A stretch of DNA of 64,000 nt from Halobacteriovoraceae bacterium (GCA_002711995.1 PASN01000019.1:186001-250000), one strand, 5' to 3'. Positions 9,035 through 18,601 are shown, numbered from the stretch's first letter. Program-made: numbers and translations. The notes: a model not told the origin generated them from the letters alone.

Positions 9035-10035
9035 GAGACGTCTTTGTCTGAATTGTAGTCGATGTCGTAGGCAGCTGAGTTGTCGAGCCCCTCACGGCGC
9101 TTATCGTATCTTTCCGTAGTAGTTATCTTTGAGTGCCCTGCAAAGATTGCAACATCTCTAATTGGCGTCTTTTGAGTGTCCAATAAGTGGGAGATCGCTG
9201 TTGCTCGGCAAGAGTGAGGCGACACTTTTTTATTAATTCCGCATGCCTTGGCATACTTTTCAATTATGCGATAAACGGTAGTGCCGGAGATCGGGGGGTT
9301 TTTATATCTTGTTTTTTGCGTGCATAATAAATAGTCGCCAGGAGAGTATTGGACTCCAAAAGTGGCCATCTTGTCGGTGTACTCTTTTATCGCCTCGAGC
9401 ACCGATGGAGCGAGTGGCAGATGTCTTTCCTTTCCACCTTTTCCTTTGATTCTCACCGCCCAGTGCTTTCTTTCCTTTCTTAGGTCATCCACCGTAATGT
9501 TTACAAGTTCCGAACGTCTTAACCCCAATGAAAACAAAAGAACAATGACAAGCTTGTGAGTGGCCCCTGTCATTGTGCTGGAGTCAGGCGCGTTTATCAT
9601 CTTTAAAACTTCGTCATCATCAAAGGCGAGTGTTGGGGATTCGGTTTGAACCTTTGGAAGCTTCACCACGTCTAATGGGTTATAATCAATCAACTTACAG
9701 GCCATGGCCCATTTTATAAAAGATCTTATGGCCACAAGGCGTCTGTTTATTGTTGCGCTGGAATAACCATCTTCTATTAGTTCGTCCCTATAAAATTGAA
9801 AGTGGTGCCCTTTAATCTGGTCAGGATGATGGACATGCACATCACCTTTCTTTAGAAATTCAAAAAAGTTTTTAAGGTCTGTAATGTATGCTTTCTTGGT
9901 TTGATCGGAAACAAATTGTTGAATGAAGTCCTGAATGAAATCTTGGATTGAGACGTTTCTTTTTTCCGCCTCCTGAAACTTTGCCTTAAGATCTTGATCA
10001 ACTTTGGTCGCTACTTCATAAACTTTTTTGCTCAT
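9031..10035 (-). CDS. Tyrosine recombinase of the XerC/XerD type
   Basis: A 334-residue site-specific tyrosine recombinase. It has an N-terminal SAM-like core-binding domain (about 35-125) and a catalytic domain with all key residues: Arg173 (GLRRSEL), Lys199 (IKGKGGKER), His274 and Arg277 (SPHSCR), His301 (AGHSKI) and Tyr310 nucleophile (TERYDKR). An extra helical N-terminus of about 35 residues contains a small FIQD repeat. XerC/D proteins are usually about 300 residues and resolve chromosome dimers at dif. This one could also be an integrase remnant, but no phage or cassette genes and no att repeats are seen beside it. It is convergent with the permease gene. Confidence 0.85.
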   Translation of the reverse strand: MSKKVYEVATKVDQDLKAKFQEAEKRNVSIQDFIQDFIQQFVSDQTKKAYITDLKNFFEFLKKGDVHVHHPDQIKGHHFQFYRDELIEDGYSSATINRRLVAIRSFIKWAMACKLIDYNPLDVVKLPKVQTESPTLAFDDDEVLKMINAPDSSTMTGATHKLVIVLLFSLGLRRSELVNITVDDLRKERKHWAVRIKGKGGKERHLPLAPSVLEAIKEYTDKMATFGVQYSPGDYLLCTQKTRYKNPPISGTTVYRIIEKYAKACGINKKVSPHSCRATAISHLLDTQKTPIRDVAIFAGHSKITTTERYDKRREGLDNSAAYDIDYNSDKDVS

Positions 10036-10089
10036 GAATCTATCATACCAAAGTTGACCAATAATCTATTTAAAAAAGAAAGTTTTTCC

Positions 10090-12405
10090 TTATTTTAATT
10101 TTAGGCCCTTAAGTCCTGCAAAAGCGTTGTTTTTGATGTCTTTTGGAGGCATAGGAGCTCTTTTTCCATGCCTGTTCTTTCTTGGTCCAGAAGAGGAAGG
10201 CATTGGAGCGTCTGCGGAGTCCTCTGACTTGCATGAAAGACTAATTCTCTTTCTTTCAAGGTCAAGACCAATAACTCTTACTTTAAGCTTTTCACCAACT
10301 TTAAGCTTGTCCATTGGATTCTCAATAAATTCGTCAGCGATCTGAGAAACGTGTAGAAGACCTGACTCTTTTACTCCAAGATCAACGAATGCTCCAAAGT
10401 TTGTGATGTTGTTAACAACACCTGTATACCACTGACCGGATTTCAGATCGTCAATTTTTCTAACGTCTTTTCTAAATTCCACTGGTTTAAATTCAGATCT
10501 AGGATCTTGCTTAGGTGCTTTCAAAGACTTAACAATATCGGCAAAAGTAAGATCGCCAACTTTTTCTTTTAGTGCGGTGTCTTTTTCAAGTTTTGCAATG
10601 ACTTCATTGTCTTGAACCAAAGACTTTAGGTCTGTTCCTTGCTCTTTTGCCCACGCCTCAAGGATTGGGTATTGCTCTGGGTGAATAAACGTTCCATCTA
10701 GCGGATTGTCACCGTTATAAATTCTTAAAAATCCAGCTGCTTGTTGGAATACTTTTTCACTAAACCTAGAAACATCAAGAAGTTGGCCTCTAGATTTAAA
10801 AACACCCTTTTTCTCTCTAGTCTTAACAACATTTTCAGCGATGGATGGGCCGATGCCTGAAATGTAGCTTAGTAGAGGAGCTGAAGCAGTGTTGATGTCA
10901 ACTCCTACGAAGTTAACACAGTCTTCAACTACGGCGCCCAGAGACTTCTTAAGTCTTACTTGGTTGACGTCATGCTGATATTGACCAACACCAATTGATT
11001 TAGGATCGATTTTAACAAGCTCAGCTAGAGGGTCTTGGAACCTCCTTGCAATAGAGATCGCTCCTCTTACAGTAACGTCTTTGTCTGGAAATTCTTTTCT
11101 AGCAATGTCAGAAGCTGAGTAAATTGAGGCGCCAGACTCGTTAATCATAGCGGCCTTAACATCACCGGACTTTACAGCTTCGATATTGTCTTCAATAAAT
11201 TCTAGAGTCTCTCTGCCGTTAGTTCCATTTCCAATAGCAATGTATTTAATTTGGAAAGCTTCAATAAGCTTGTCAATAATGACTTTTGAGCCTTGGGTGT
11301 CAAACTTAGGCGCGAATGGATAGATAACGTGATCACCAACGTATTTACCAGTGTCATCAATTACAACAACCTTACAGCCAGTTCTGATACCAGGGTCGAT
11401 GCCTAGTACCGCCTTGGAGCCAAGGTATGGTTGAAGAAGAAGGTTTTTAAGGTTAACGCCAAATACGTCAATGGCGGCATTGTCTGCAATGCTTTTAAGC
11501 TCACTCTTTAGCTCTAAATCAAGAGAAGAGGAGATGGAGTTGTCGTAAGCTTTTTTAGCAAGCTTTTGCAGAAGCTCGTAGTTTCCTAGGCCCTCACTGT
11601 CTGGGAACATATGCCCTTCGACTTTTTGGTAAGCGAGTTCCTGGTCTATGGCAACCTCAAGCTTAAGCACTTTAAGATTCATACCTCTTCTCATCGCTAG
11701 GAATCTGTGAGTGTTTTTTGGATCTTTGATCTTTTCAACATTTTCTTCAAATTCAAAAAAGTCTTTAAACTTGTCCCAGTCAGTGATTGTTTCAGCGTCT
11801 TTTCTTTTTGATGCTTTAACCTTTCCAACTGTCCAAAAGTCTTTTCTTAGATCTTCTTTAAGGTCTGGGTCTTGAGAGAAGTTTTCCACCAATATATCAC
11901 AAGCTCCATTAAGAGCTTCTTTAAGGTCTTTAACCTTACCTTCGCTCGAGTCAACAAACTGTTTTTTAAGCTCTTCAACTGATTCTTCAAAAGACTTCTT
12001 TGAAGTAAGAAGAAACTCTGCCAATGGCTCAAGACCTTTTTCTTTTGCAATGGTGCCTTTGGTTTTTCTCTTAGACTTGTATGGAGCGTAAAGGTCTTCT
12101 AGCTTATTAAGTGTATCAGCTGCTAGAATTTTCTTTTCTAGCTCTGGAGTAAGCTTTTCTTGTTTCTTAATCGCATCAAGAATAAATTCCCGACGCTTTT
12201 CCATCTAAATATATTCTTCATAAGCGTCTTTTATGGCACGAATCTGAACTTCATCAAGATTGCCAGTAGCTTCCTTTCTATATCGAGATATAAATGGAAT
12301 TGTGCATTCTTGAGTTACTAATAAATCAACAGTAGTCATGACCTTTCTAAGGGCTAGTTCAGTTTTTTGTGCTGCATAGGCCAGCGCTTTAGTATCCAGT
12401 GACAT
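10090..12405 (-). pseudogene. tex: Tex transcription accessory protein, interrupted by an in-frame TAG
   Basis: The full frame of 771 codons matches Tex, an RNA-binding transcription accessory protein (SPT6 relative). The first 66 residues (12405-12205, ending in RYRKEATGNLDE..AYEEYI) are cut off by TAG at 12205-12207. The rest continues in the same frame from an ATG immediately after the stop. The second part has the Tex helical core (LEDLYAPYKSKRRTKG-like), a YqgF RNase H-like fold (GIDPGIRTGCK), helix-hairpin-helix repeats and a C-terminal S1 domain (GVVNNITNFGAFVDLG). Nothing is missing but the one sense codon; E. coli Tex has a residue at that place in the same helix. The gene may be damaged, wrongly sequenced, read through, or made as two pieces by reinitiation (TAGATG). 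Confidence 0.85.
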
Positions 12406-12491
12406 GTAAGCCCTTTGTTTGGTTAAAAATTAAGAACCAATACGATAATGAAAGCTCTCACAAATGGCAATATCTATGCTAAATTCAGGAT

Positions 12492-13520
12492 ATGAAAACA
12501 ACAAAAACCATTGTTATAGTGGGAAATGGCGTCGCAGCCTGGCGCATAAATGCAGAATTGGAAAAAAAATTTATTGACTCCAAGATCATACGCATTGGAT
12601 CTGAGGCCTTTTCACCTAAATGCTCATACCGAACAACTTCAATCAATTGCTTGAGAGGTGTTCAAAAAGGCATTAGTCCACTTGGAGACTTAATGTATGA
12701 CTCCCATATGGAGTTTGAAGAATTCTTCAATAAGGAAGCTCCAGGTGGTGTTAATGAAGGGCATGAGTGGCAATTATGGAGTGATGCAGGCGGAAACAGC
12801 GATAAGTGGGAGAGAAGGTACTCTAGATGGGAGGAACTTGATGAGGTTGAAGGAATAAAGTTTTCTACTCCTATGAAGGCCATCAAGTCAAAGGCGTACC
12901 TAATAGATCCATACGAATACTACCAATGGCATAAGGCCCAATTTAAGAACACCGAACATTTGAATGACTTTGTTATTGAAGTGAACAGAAAAGAGGACAA
13001 ATTCGAAGTCAAAACTCAAAACTCCAATACACTTATTGCGGACAAGCTTATTCTTTGCGCAGGCTATATGTCGCAAGACTTTCTTTCACTGGTCGATGAC
13101 GAGAAAGTAAAAGACTATCTGAACCGCTCAAAGCCTGTAAGAGGCACATACCTAGAAACTGACTTTGAATTTGGTAACAAAAGCTTCAGCCTTGCCATCG
13201 AATCAAAACATCTCATCTATAGATCAAGCGACAAAAAGCTTCTTATAGGATCTACATCTGAGAACAACAACTCTTGCCAGCTTCCAATGACGGATGAAGC
13301 TTTAGGGATTTATGACTTTATAAACTCTCATTTAAAAGACTTTAATCTTCCAGCAAAAGACAAGTGGAGAGTTAAGCATGGAATCCGATTCAAGGGAGCT
13401 AAAAGAACCCCTTGGTGGGGAAGTGTTTCTGAAGACTGTTACGGAGTATTTGGGCTTTATAAAAACGCTTTTAGCTTTTCTATTAGAGCTTCAAAAGAAA
13501 TTTGCAAATTTATTGATTAG
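12492..13520 (+). CDS. FAD-dependent oxidoreductase-like protein
   Basis: A 342-residue protein with an N-terminal dinucleotide-binding fold (IVIVGNGVAAWRINAEL, residues 7-23) and a second FAD-family element near residues 190-200 (ADKLILCAGY). The C-terminal part (RGTYLETDF, LIYRSSDKKLLIGSTSE, GVFGLYKNAF) resembles the glycine-oxidase/DAO fold. No covalent-flavin or metal motif is seen and the substrate is unknown. AGGAT lies just upstream of the ATG. It is transcribed alone, divergent from tex and convergent with the truncated glycosyltransferase. Confidence 0.65.
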   Translation: MKTTKTIVIVGNGVAAWRINAELEKKFIDSKIIRIGSEAFSPKCSYRTTSINCLRGVQKGISPLGDLMYDSHMEFEEFFNKEAPGGVNEGHEWQLWSDAGGNSDKWERRYSRWEELDEVEGIKFSTPMKAIKSKAYLIDPYEYYQWHKAQFKNTEHLNDFVIEVNRKEDKFEVKTQNSNTLIADKLILCAGYMSQDFLSLVDDEKVKDYLNRSKPVRGTYLETDFEFGNKSFSLAIESKHLIYRSSDKKLLIGSTSENNNSCQLPMTDEALGIYDFINSHLKDFNLPAKDKWRVKHGIRFKGAKRTPWWGSVSEDCYGVFGLYKNAFSFSIRASKEICKFID

Positions 13521-13546
13521 ATCTGAGCGGCTGCCGCAGCGTAGGC

Positions 13547-14080
13547 TTAATTTATCCTTTGTCTCATTGAACAAAATTCTTCCTCTAGGTACATACAAAC
13601 AAGTTTACTGTTTATCGCATTTTGTTCAGCCAACTGATATTTTGTTTTTTCATAATATGGAGTCCTTTTATACCAGTCTTCTTCGGTGGTATTGTCGTAT
13701 GGTGCTATATTGAAAATTGAAGCGTCACATGCGAGGTGGTAAGCGAGGTCGTCTTTTTTACCGTTTTTCATTCGGGCAAACACATAGGGGATGCCAAAAA
13801 GATTAATAAAGGTAGCGACTTCAACTGACTCATCAATATAGAACAAATCCGGAGACGATTCGTTTAGAATATCTGTTAGTTTTTTAAAGCACTCCCTTCT
13901 GTCCAAAGGCAGCTTTTTGAAGGTGTTGCCATGGCCAATGTCATCGCTTAAGTCTAGAGAACTCAATACCGTGAGTTTTGCGCAGAAATGAGGTAGGAGC
14001 TCTTTAAATCTATACCAATGTTCTTTGTTTTGATGATGTATATAAATACCAATATGCTTTTTCTTTAGCTTTTCGGTCAT
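13547..14080 (-). CDS. N-terminal half of a MurG-like glycosyltransferase (apparently truncated)
   Basis: A 177-residue protein that starts with IGIYIHHQNKEHWYRF and contains YIDESVEVATFINLFGIPYVFARM and DLAYHLACDASIFNIAP. This matches the acceptor-side (N-terminal) domain of a MurG-like GT-B family. The donor-side domain, usually another 150-180 residues with the sugar-nucleotide Gly-rich loop, is absent. The frame ends in CSMRQRIN and only 26 bases separate it from the convergent oxidoreductase gene. The start overlaps the end of the preceding glycosyltransferase frame by 71 bases, which is long for a natural overlap. It is probably a decayed gene that once worked with the GT4 gene beside it. 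Confidence 0.6.
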   Translation of the reverse strand: MTEKLKKKHIGIYIHHQNKEHWYRFKELLPHFCAKLTVLSSLDLSDDIGHGNTFKKLPLDRRECFKKLTDILNESSPDLFYIDESVEVATFINLFGIPYVFARMKNGKKDDLAYHLACDASIFNIAPYDNTTEEDWYKRTPYYEKTKYQLAEQNAINSKLVCMYLEEEFCSMRQRIN

Positions 14081-15139
14081 GGATTTCCTTTAAAAAATTA
14101 TAAACCTTTTCATATTTACGTGCCATAACGGCAGTATTCCATTTCTTGATGGCGTTTTGTTGAATCTTTACTCTACACAATTCCTTAGTTGAAGCTATGG
14201 TTTTGGACATCTCTAATGGGTCTAATTTTGACCATAGTTTGCCATTTGAACTATTGATTAATTCTTGAAGGTGTGGATTGACCATCCCTAAGATCGGAAG
14301 CCCGTTGGATAAAAGATCTAAGAGCCACTCTCGCTTTAAACCGGGTCCAACGATTGCAAATCGAGAATTTTTTAGGTGTCTTTTTATTGATTTACTATCA
14401 ATCCTTCCATGAAAACAAGCATCTCTACTAAGTAGGGGGCCTACTTCATTTGTGAAATAACTCTCACTTTCTATTTCTCCAAAAATTTTTATTTTTACTC
14501 CCGCCAATTGACACGCCTCTAATGTCTCTTTTAAACCACATTGGTCTTTGATGGTGCCAAGCCAAACTCCACCTTGTATTTTATTCGAAAGATTTAACTC
14601 CACTGACTCTTCAAGTTTAAGCGTCCCGCTTTCAACGACTGCCACGTCAATATCCGGAAAAGTCTCCTTCCATGCTTTTTTGTATGAGTGGAAGTTGCGC
14701 AATAAAATGAGTCAGGTCTGTAGGTTTGATACTCAAACAAATATTTCTGCTTGGGAGTCGGTTCACTGTGAAGGCCAGTCAGCATTGGGATGCTTAAGGT
14801 CGAACTGGCCAATAGTGGCAGAGTATCTAAACTGTTGTTGTGGATGATTTCAAATTTTTTAGATTCAATTTCTTTTAAGGCAGCTAAGTATGCCCTTCGA
14901 GCTATTTTTGCAAATTCTTGAGAATTGTTTTCATGGAGTTTGAAAACTTTGGAAGCTTCCGAGGAACAAAGAAGCGGTTTCACTTCGCAATTATTCTCAT
15001 GAGGGGTGTTGGTGAAGACTGTGACTTCGTGACCTAATTTAGCGAGTTCTTGTGCCAAGTTTGAGTTGAAGCGCTCAATCCCTCTATGCAGTGAATTGTC
15101 TAATGGTTTTGGAAGATTGCCAAGCAGGGCGATTTTCAT
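14010..15139 (-). pseudogene. GT4 glycosyltransferase with a frameshift near 14700
   Basis: Two overlapping frames together make one GT4-type glycosyltransferase. The first, from ATG 15139 (GGAG 7 bases upstream), encodes the N-terminal domain: MKIALLGNLPKPLDNSLHR, HEVTVFTNTP, EIIHNNSLDTLPLL, TGLHSEP. It then runs out of frame after YRPDSFY into a meaningless tail. The second frame, usable from 14702, begins NFHSYKKAWKETFPD and carries the C-terminal domain: GGVWLGTIKDQCGLKETLEAC, RDACFHGRIDSKSIKRHLKNSRFAIVGPG, SNGLPILGMVNPH, LAYER-free tail to 14010. A single shift at about 14698-14704 joins them into roughly 375 residues, the usual family size. It is a pseudogene or a sequence error. Confidence 0.75.
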
Positions 15140-15231
15140 ACTGCTCCTTAATAGGTTTACAGTATACGAAACCACCACATGCAATCTTCCTAGATTATGT
15201 AGGTTATTGTAAAAAAAACTTTACCGCTCGC

Positions 15232-15888
15232 TTAAAAGCTAATTTCAGGTATATCGCCCTCTACGACAAGTTTAGCTTGAGTTTTCTCTTGGATCTCTTC
15301 CACAGAAACTCCTGGGGCTCTCTCTTTTAGATGGAAAGCACCGTCCTTAAGCTCCATGACTGCTAAATCGGTAACCACTGTCTTAACACAATTAACTCCT
15401 GTCAAAGGAAGTGAACACTCTTTTAGAATCTTGGACTCACCATGCTTGTTTGCATGAGTCATGGCTACAATAATATTTTCTGCTCCAGCCACCAGGTCCA
15501 TCGCTCCACCCATACCTTTAACAAGCTTGCCCGGGATCATCCATGAAGCAATGTTTCCCTTTTCATCTATTTCAAAGGCGCCTAAAACTGTAAGGTCAAC
15601 GTGGCCACCACGAATCATTGAGAAACTTGTAGCCGAATCAAAAAAGGCCGCGCCTTTTACTGCAGTGACCGTTTGTTTTCCAGCATTGATGAGATCGGCG
15701 TCGACGTGTTCCTCATCTGGAAATTCTCCCATGCCCAAAAGACCATTTTCTGATTGAAGCATGATCTCTATGCCATCTGGCACATAATTGGCCACAAGAG
15801 TTGGTATGCCAATCCCTAGGTTTACGTAGTAGCCATCTTTGAGTTCTTTGGCGATTCTTTGAGCTATTTGTTGTTTAGATAAGGCCAT
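15232..15888 (-). CDS. scoB: 3-oxoacid/acetoacetate CoA-transferase subunit B
   Basis: A 218-residue class I CoA-transferase beta subunit. The catalytic glutamate lies in QSENGLLGMG (residues about 48-57), the conserved motif of this subunit. Other family features are LGIGIPTLVANY near the N-terminus and the C-terminal VEEIQEKTQAKL. With subunit A it moves CoA from an acyl-CoA donor to acetoacetate or a short-chain acid, allowing ketone bodies or butyrate-type acids to be used. AAGGAAA precedes the ATG. It lies one base after subunit A. Confidence 0.92.
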   Translation of the reverse strand: MALSKQQIAQRIAKELKDGYYVNLGIGIPTLVANYVPDGIEIMLQSENGLLGMGEFPDEEHVDADLINAGKQTVTAVKGAAFFDSATSFSMIRGGHVDLTVLGAFEIDEKGNIASWMIPGKLVKGMGGAMDLVAGAENIIVAMTHANKHGESKILKECSLPLTGVNCVKTVVTDLAVMELKDGAFHLKERAPGVSVEEIQEKTQAKLVVEGDIPEISF

Positions 15889-15889
15889 A

Positions 15890-16597
15890 TTAATTTCCTT
15901 TTACAGTTCTTTGTTCAATTCGCTTCTCAAACTTCCCTTGGATCACTCTGTGAACGAAGATCCCAGGAGTGTGAATGTAGTTTGGATCCAATTCGCCAGG
16001 TTCAACTATTTCTTCAACCTCGGCCACGGTGATTTTTCCGGCCGTCGCGATCATTGGGTTAAAGTTCGCTGCAGTTTTTCTAAATATTAAGTTCCCGTAG
16101 CGGTCTGCCTTCCATGCTCTGACTAGCGCAAAGTCTGCTTTAGGGTAGGCCTCTTCCAAGATATACTCTTTTCCATTGTAAGTTTTCGTCTCTTTTCCTT
16201 CAGCAACCTTGGTACCAGCGCCTGTTGCTGTGAAAAATGCAGGAATTCCAGCGCCTGTTGCGCGTATCTTTTCTGCAAGTGTTCCCTGTGGAGTAAGAAT
16301 TACTTCCATTTCACCGCTTAGGAATAGCCGTTCAAAGAGTTTGTTTTCGCCAACATAAGAGCCAATCATTGTTTTAATTTGTCTCTTTTCAAGCAGCTTT
16401 CCAAGGCCGAAGCCGTCAACACCAGCATTGTTGGATATGCAAGTAAGACCTTTAACTCCGGAGTCCGCAACCTTCTGAATTAATCCTTCTGGGATTCCAC
16501 AAAGGCCAAAACCCCCAACCATAAGCAACATGTCGTCTTTAAGTCCCTCAAGGGCCTGGTCGTAGCTTTCCACTACTTTGTTCAATCCTTTTGTCAT
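15890..16597 (-). CDS. scoA: 3-oxoacid/acetoacetate CoA-transferase subunit A
   Basis: A 235-residue class I CoA-transferase alpha subunit, recognised by the CoA-binding segment [15 protein letters not shown] (residues about 27-41), [12 protein letters not shown] and TATGAGT. It pairs with the beta subunit encoded immediately downstream. GGAG lies 8 bases before the ATG. The gene is divergent from the AtoE-type permease; a 22-base inverted repeat in the spacer may be the shared operator. ScoA/ScoB and AtoD/AtoA are equivalent names here; the sequence does not decide the preferred substrate. Confidence 0.92.
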   Translation of the reverse strand: MTKGLNKVVESYDQALEGLKDDMLLMVGGFGLCGIPEGLIQKVADSGVKGLTCISNNAGVDGFGLGKLLEKRQIKTMIGSYVGENKLFERLFLSGEMEVILTPQGTLAEKIRATGAGIPAFFTATGAGTKVAEGKETKTYNGKEYILEEAYPKADFALVRAWKADRYGNLIFRKTAANFNPMIATAGKITVAEVEEIVEPGELDPNYIHTPGIFVHRVIQGKFEKRIEQRTVKGN

Positions 16598-16647
16598 GCT
16601 TTCTCCTTGTAAAATGCATCTATACCCTAATTAAAATTCAGCCTTTT

Positions 16648-16669
16648 GGCCATATAAAGGCCTATGGCC
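16648..16669. promoter_or_regulatory. Inverted repeat between scoA and atoE (possible operator)
   Basis: GGCCATA and TATGGCC form perfect 7-base arms around an 8-base spacer. The repeat lies between two divergent gene sets of the same pathway and is not followed by a T-run, so it fits an operator better than a terminator. No regulator gene for it is adjacent. Confidence 0.45.
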
Positions 16670-16735
16670 TGACCAATTGACAAACTTTTATAAAAAAGGG
16701 AATGCTTTGGGGCAAACCGTTATTTTGAGAGATTT

Positions 16736-18046
16736 ATGCAGTACATCGCGAGACTTTTTACCAGTGTTGCCAGACGTTATCTTCCAGACGCCTATGTGTT
16801 TGCGATAATTTTAACGCTGGTTGTCTTCCTATTTGGTTGGTTTTTTATGGGGGAGGACCCTATAAAAATGGCGGTCTATTGGGGTGATGGGTTTTGGAAC
16901 CTTTTAAAGTTTGGCATGCAAATGGCCATGATTTTGGTCACGGGCTTCACATTGGCGAAGGCTCCTTTAGTAAAAAAATTTCTATTAAGTATTGCAAAAC
17001 TTCCAAAGAACAATGTTCAGGCCGTGGGACTTGTCACTATTTGTGCATGCGTCGCGTCTTACTTGAATTGGGGCTTTGGGCTGGTTGTTTCTGCATTGTT
17101 GGCCATGGAGGTTGCTAAAAAACTTAGACGAGTAAATTATGGGCTTCTTATCGCCAGCGCTTATTCAGGGTTTCTTGTATGGCATGGAGGATTGTCCGGC
17201 TCAATCCCTCTAAAGTTAACTGACCCACAAGGCCCTATTCAAAAAATTATCTCTCGGGAGTTTATAGGCGTGAACGAAACCTTGTATGCGGGCTTTAACA
17301 TTCTCCTTCTTGTGGTTACTGTTTCCCTTTTAACCTTTATAAACTGTTGGATGGCAAAGGATGAAAAAGGCCTAAGAGAAGTAAGTCTGGAACACCATGA
17401 TGTAGAGCCAATTCAGGCCTATGAAGAAAGTCCTGCAACTAAATTGGAAAATTCTTTATTACTAAGCATATTGATAGGGGTTCTATTCCTTATCTATATC
17501 GTGAATCATTTTGCCAGTGGTGGCGGCCCGAGTTTGAACATGATGATAACTATTTTTCTGTTTCTTGCAATCGCCCTTCACTATCGGCCTAGTTCACTCT
17601 TAAACGCGTTTAATGAATCTGTTAAAGGCTCGAGTGGTATTTTGCTTCAGTTTCCTTTTTACGCTGGAATAATGGGAATGATGTCCGGCTCAGGACTTGC
17701 CATGGAAATGAGTGAAATAATACTATCCTTTGCCACTTCAGACACATTGCTGTTCTTTTCCTATTTAAGTGCGGGAATTGTTAACTTTTTTGTGCCAAGT
17801 GGGGGAGGGCAATGGGCATTGCAAGGGCCGGTAATTCTGCCTGTGGCCGCTGAACTTGGTGTTGATTTTGCCAAGGCATCTATGGCCATAGCATGGGGAG
17901 ATGCCTGGACAAATATGGTTCAGCCATTTTGGGCCTTGCCAGTATTGGCGGCGGGAAAATGCTCCCTAAGAGAAATGATGGGTTACTGTTCTGTCATATT
18001 TATAGTGATAGGGACGGCCCAATCAATAATCTTTTTACTAATATAA
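16736..18046 (+). CDS. atoE: Short-chain fatty acid transporter, AtoE family
   Basis: A 436-residue inner-membrane permease of the short-chain fatty acid (AtoE/SCFA) family with about 10-12 hydrophobic segments. Family sequences seen are MQYIARLFTSVARRYLPDAYVFA-type N-terminus, LNWGFGLVVSALLAMEV, AYSGFLVWHGGLSGSIPL, MMSGSGLAMEMSE and FVPSGGGQWALQGPVILPAA-like. It would import short-chain acids or ketone bodies for the CoA-transferase encoded on the opposite strand and for the FadIJ enzymes 10 kb away. GAGAG precedes the ATG. A bidirectional terminator follows. Confidence 0.92.
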   Translation: MQYIARLFTSVARRYLPDAYVFAIILTLVVFLFGWFFMGEDPIKMAVYWGDGFWNLLKFGMQMAMILVTGFTLAKAPLVKKFLLSIAKLPKNNVQAVGLVTICACVASYLNWGFGLVVSALLAMEVAKKLRRVNYGLLIASAYSGFLVWHGGLSGSIPLKLTDPQGPIQKIISREFIGVNETLYAGFNILLLVVTVSLLTFINCWMAKDEKGLREVSLEHHDVEPIQAYEESPATKLENSLLLSILIGVLFLIYIVNHFASGGGPSLNMMITIFLFLAIALHYRPSSLLNAFNESVKGSSGILLQFPFYAGIMGMMSGSGLAMEMSEIILSFATSDTLLFFSYLSAGIVNFFVPSGGGQWALQGPVILPVAAELGVDFAKASMAIAWGDAWTNMVQPFWALPVLAAGKCSLREMMGYCSVIFIVIGTAQSIIFLLI

Positions 18047-18074
18047 AAAAGGGACCGTGTAAGTCCCTTTTTTT
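18045..18074. terminator. Bidirectional terminator between atoE and a small lipoprotein gene
   Basis: The stem AAAAAAGGGAC / GTCCCTTTTTTT with a 7-base loop has T-runs on both strands, so it can end atoE and the convergent small lipoprotein gene, whose stop codon lies inside it. Confidence 0.85.
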
Positions 18075-18219
18075 AAATTTCGTCCTCTACTGCGTCAGTA
18101 GTATCTTCTAGGCTTTCACCGATCTCTTCACCAGCATCTTCTAAAGCTGTGTCTCTTTCACAAGATGCCATTCCAAGGCCGAATAGAATAAGAAATAGGG
18201 GTGTTAAAAATTTTTTCAT
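18073..18219 (-). CDS. Small acidic lipoprotein (48 residues)
   Basis: A short gene with GGAG before its ATG. The product has a lipoprotein signal (KKFLTPLFLILFGLGMASC, Cys19) followed by only 29 residues, mostly Glu, Asp, Thr and Ala in a helix-like pattern (ALEDAGEEIGESLEDTTD). This resembles entericidin-like and other tiny outer-membrane lipoproteins in general form. A second gene of the same type, broken by a stop, lies at 52710. Function unknown. Confidence 0.75.
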   Translation of the reverse strand: MKKFLTPLFLILFGLGMASCERDTALEDAGEEIGESLEDTTDAVEDEI

Positions 18220-18233
18220 TTTGTTCTCCTTTA

Positions 18234-18398
18234 TTAAGTTCTTCTAAAAAAATGCATTACCAATGAAACTAAAAATGCCACTACAAAAAAGAAAAAGAGT
18301 ATCTGAGCTATTGAAGCGCTGGCCGTGGCAACTCCTCCAAACCCAAAAAGAGCGGCAATTAAAGCTACAACAAAAAATATGATGGCCAACTGTAACAT
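18234..18398 (-). CDS. DUF1328-type small membrane protein
   Basis: A 54-residue protein made of two hydrophobic helices (LAIIFFVVALIAALFGFGGVA and IAQILFFFFVVAFLVSLVM) ending in HFFRR. Length, the GFGGVA turn and the basic C-terminus match the YtjA/DUF1328 family of small membrane proteins, often linked with envelope stress but without a known mechanism. A GGAGG sequence lies before the ATG. It is probably cotranscribed with the small lipoprotein gene 14 bases downstream. Confidence 0.8.
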   Translation of the reverse strand: MLQLAIIFFVVALIAALFGFGGVATASASIAQILFFFFVVAFLVSLVMHFFRRT

Positions 18399-18470
18399 TT
18401 AGACCTCCTTACTTGATTATCCCCATTGACTGCAATAGGAGCGCCGGCCAAAACTGGAAGAAGACATTAG

Positions 18471-18486
18471 ATATGTGACTACATAT
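18471..18486. promoter_or_regulatory. Inverted repeat upstream of the DUF1328 and OB-fold genes
   Basis: ATATGT and ACATAT arms separated by GACT lie in the 203-base spacer between divergent genes, in a very AT-rich stretch. It may be a binding site for a regulator of either gene. No other feature is seen in this spacer. Confidence 0.3.
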
Positions 18487-18601
18487 TAAGATAATTAATA
18501 TTTTATTAAATATTTAAATCTTGATCTTAAATGGGGGCTGGCATCAATACTGCATCGGTATGGGTAAGAAGTTAAACTTGCAACTTAAAAAAGGAGTTTT
18601 T

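Noticed and set aside
9031-10035. Tyrosine recombinase as a sign of an integrated phage or island
   Set aside because: No phage, plasmid or cassette genes, no tRNA end and no direct repeats lie beside it; composition matches the surroundings.
15091-15330. A plus-strand frame between the GT4 pseudogene and scoB
   Set aside because: It is antisense to two supported genes, lacks a ribosome site and has no family features.
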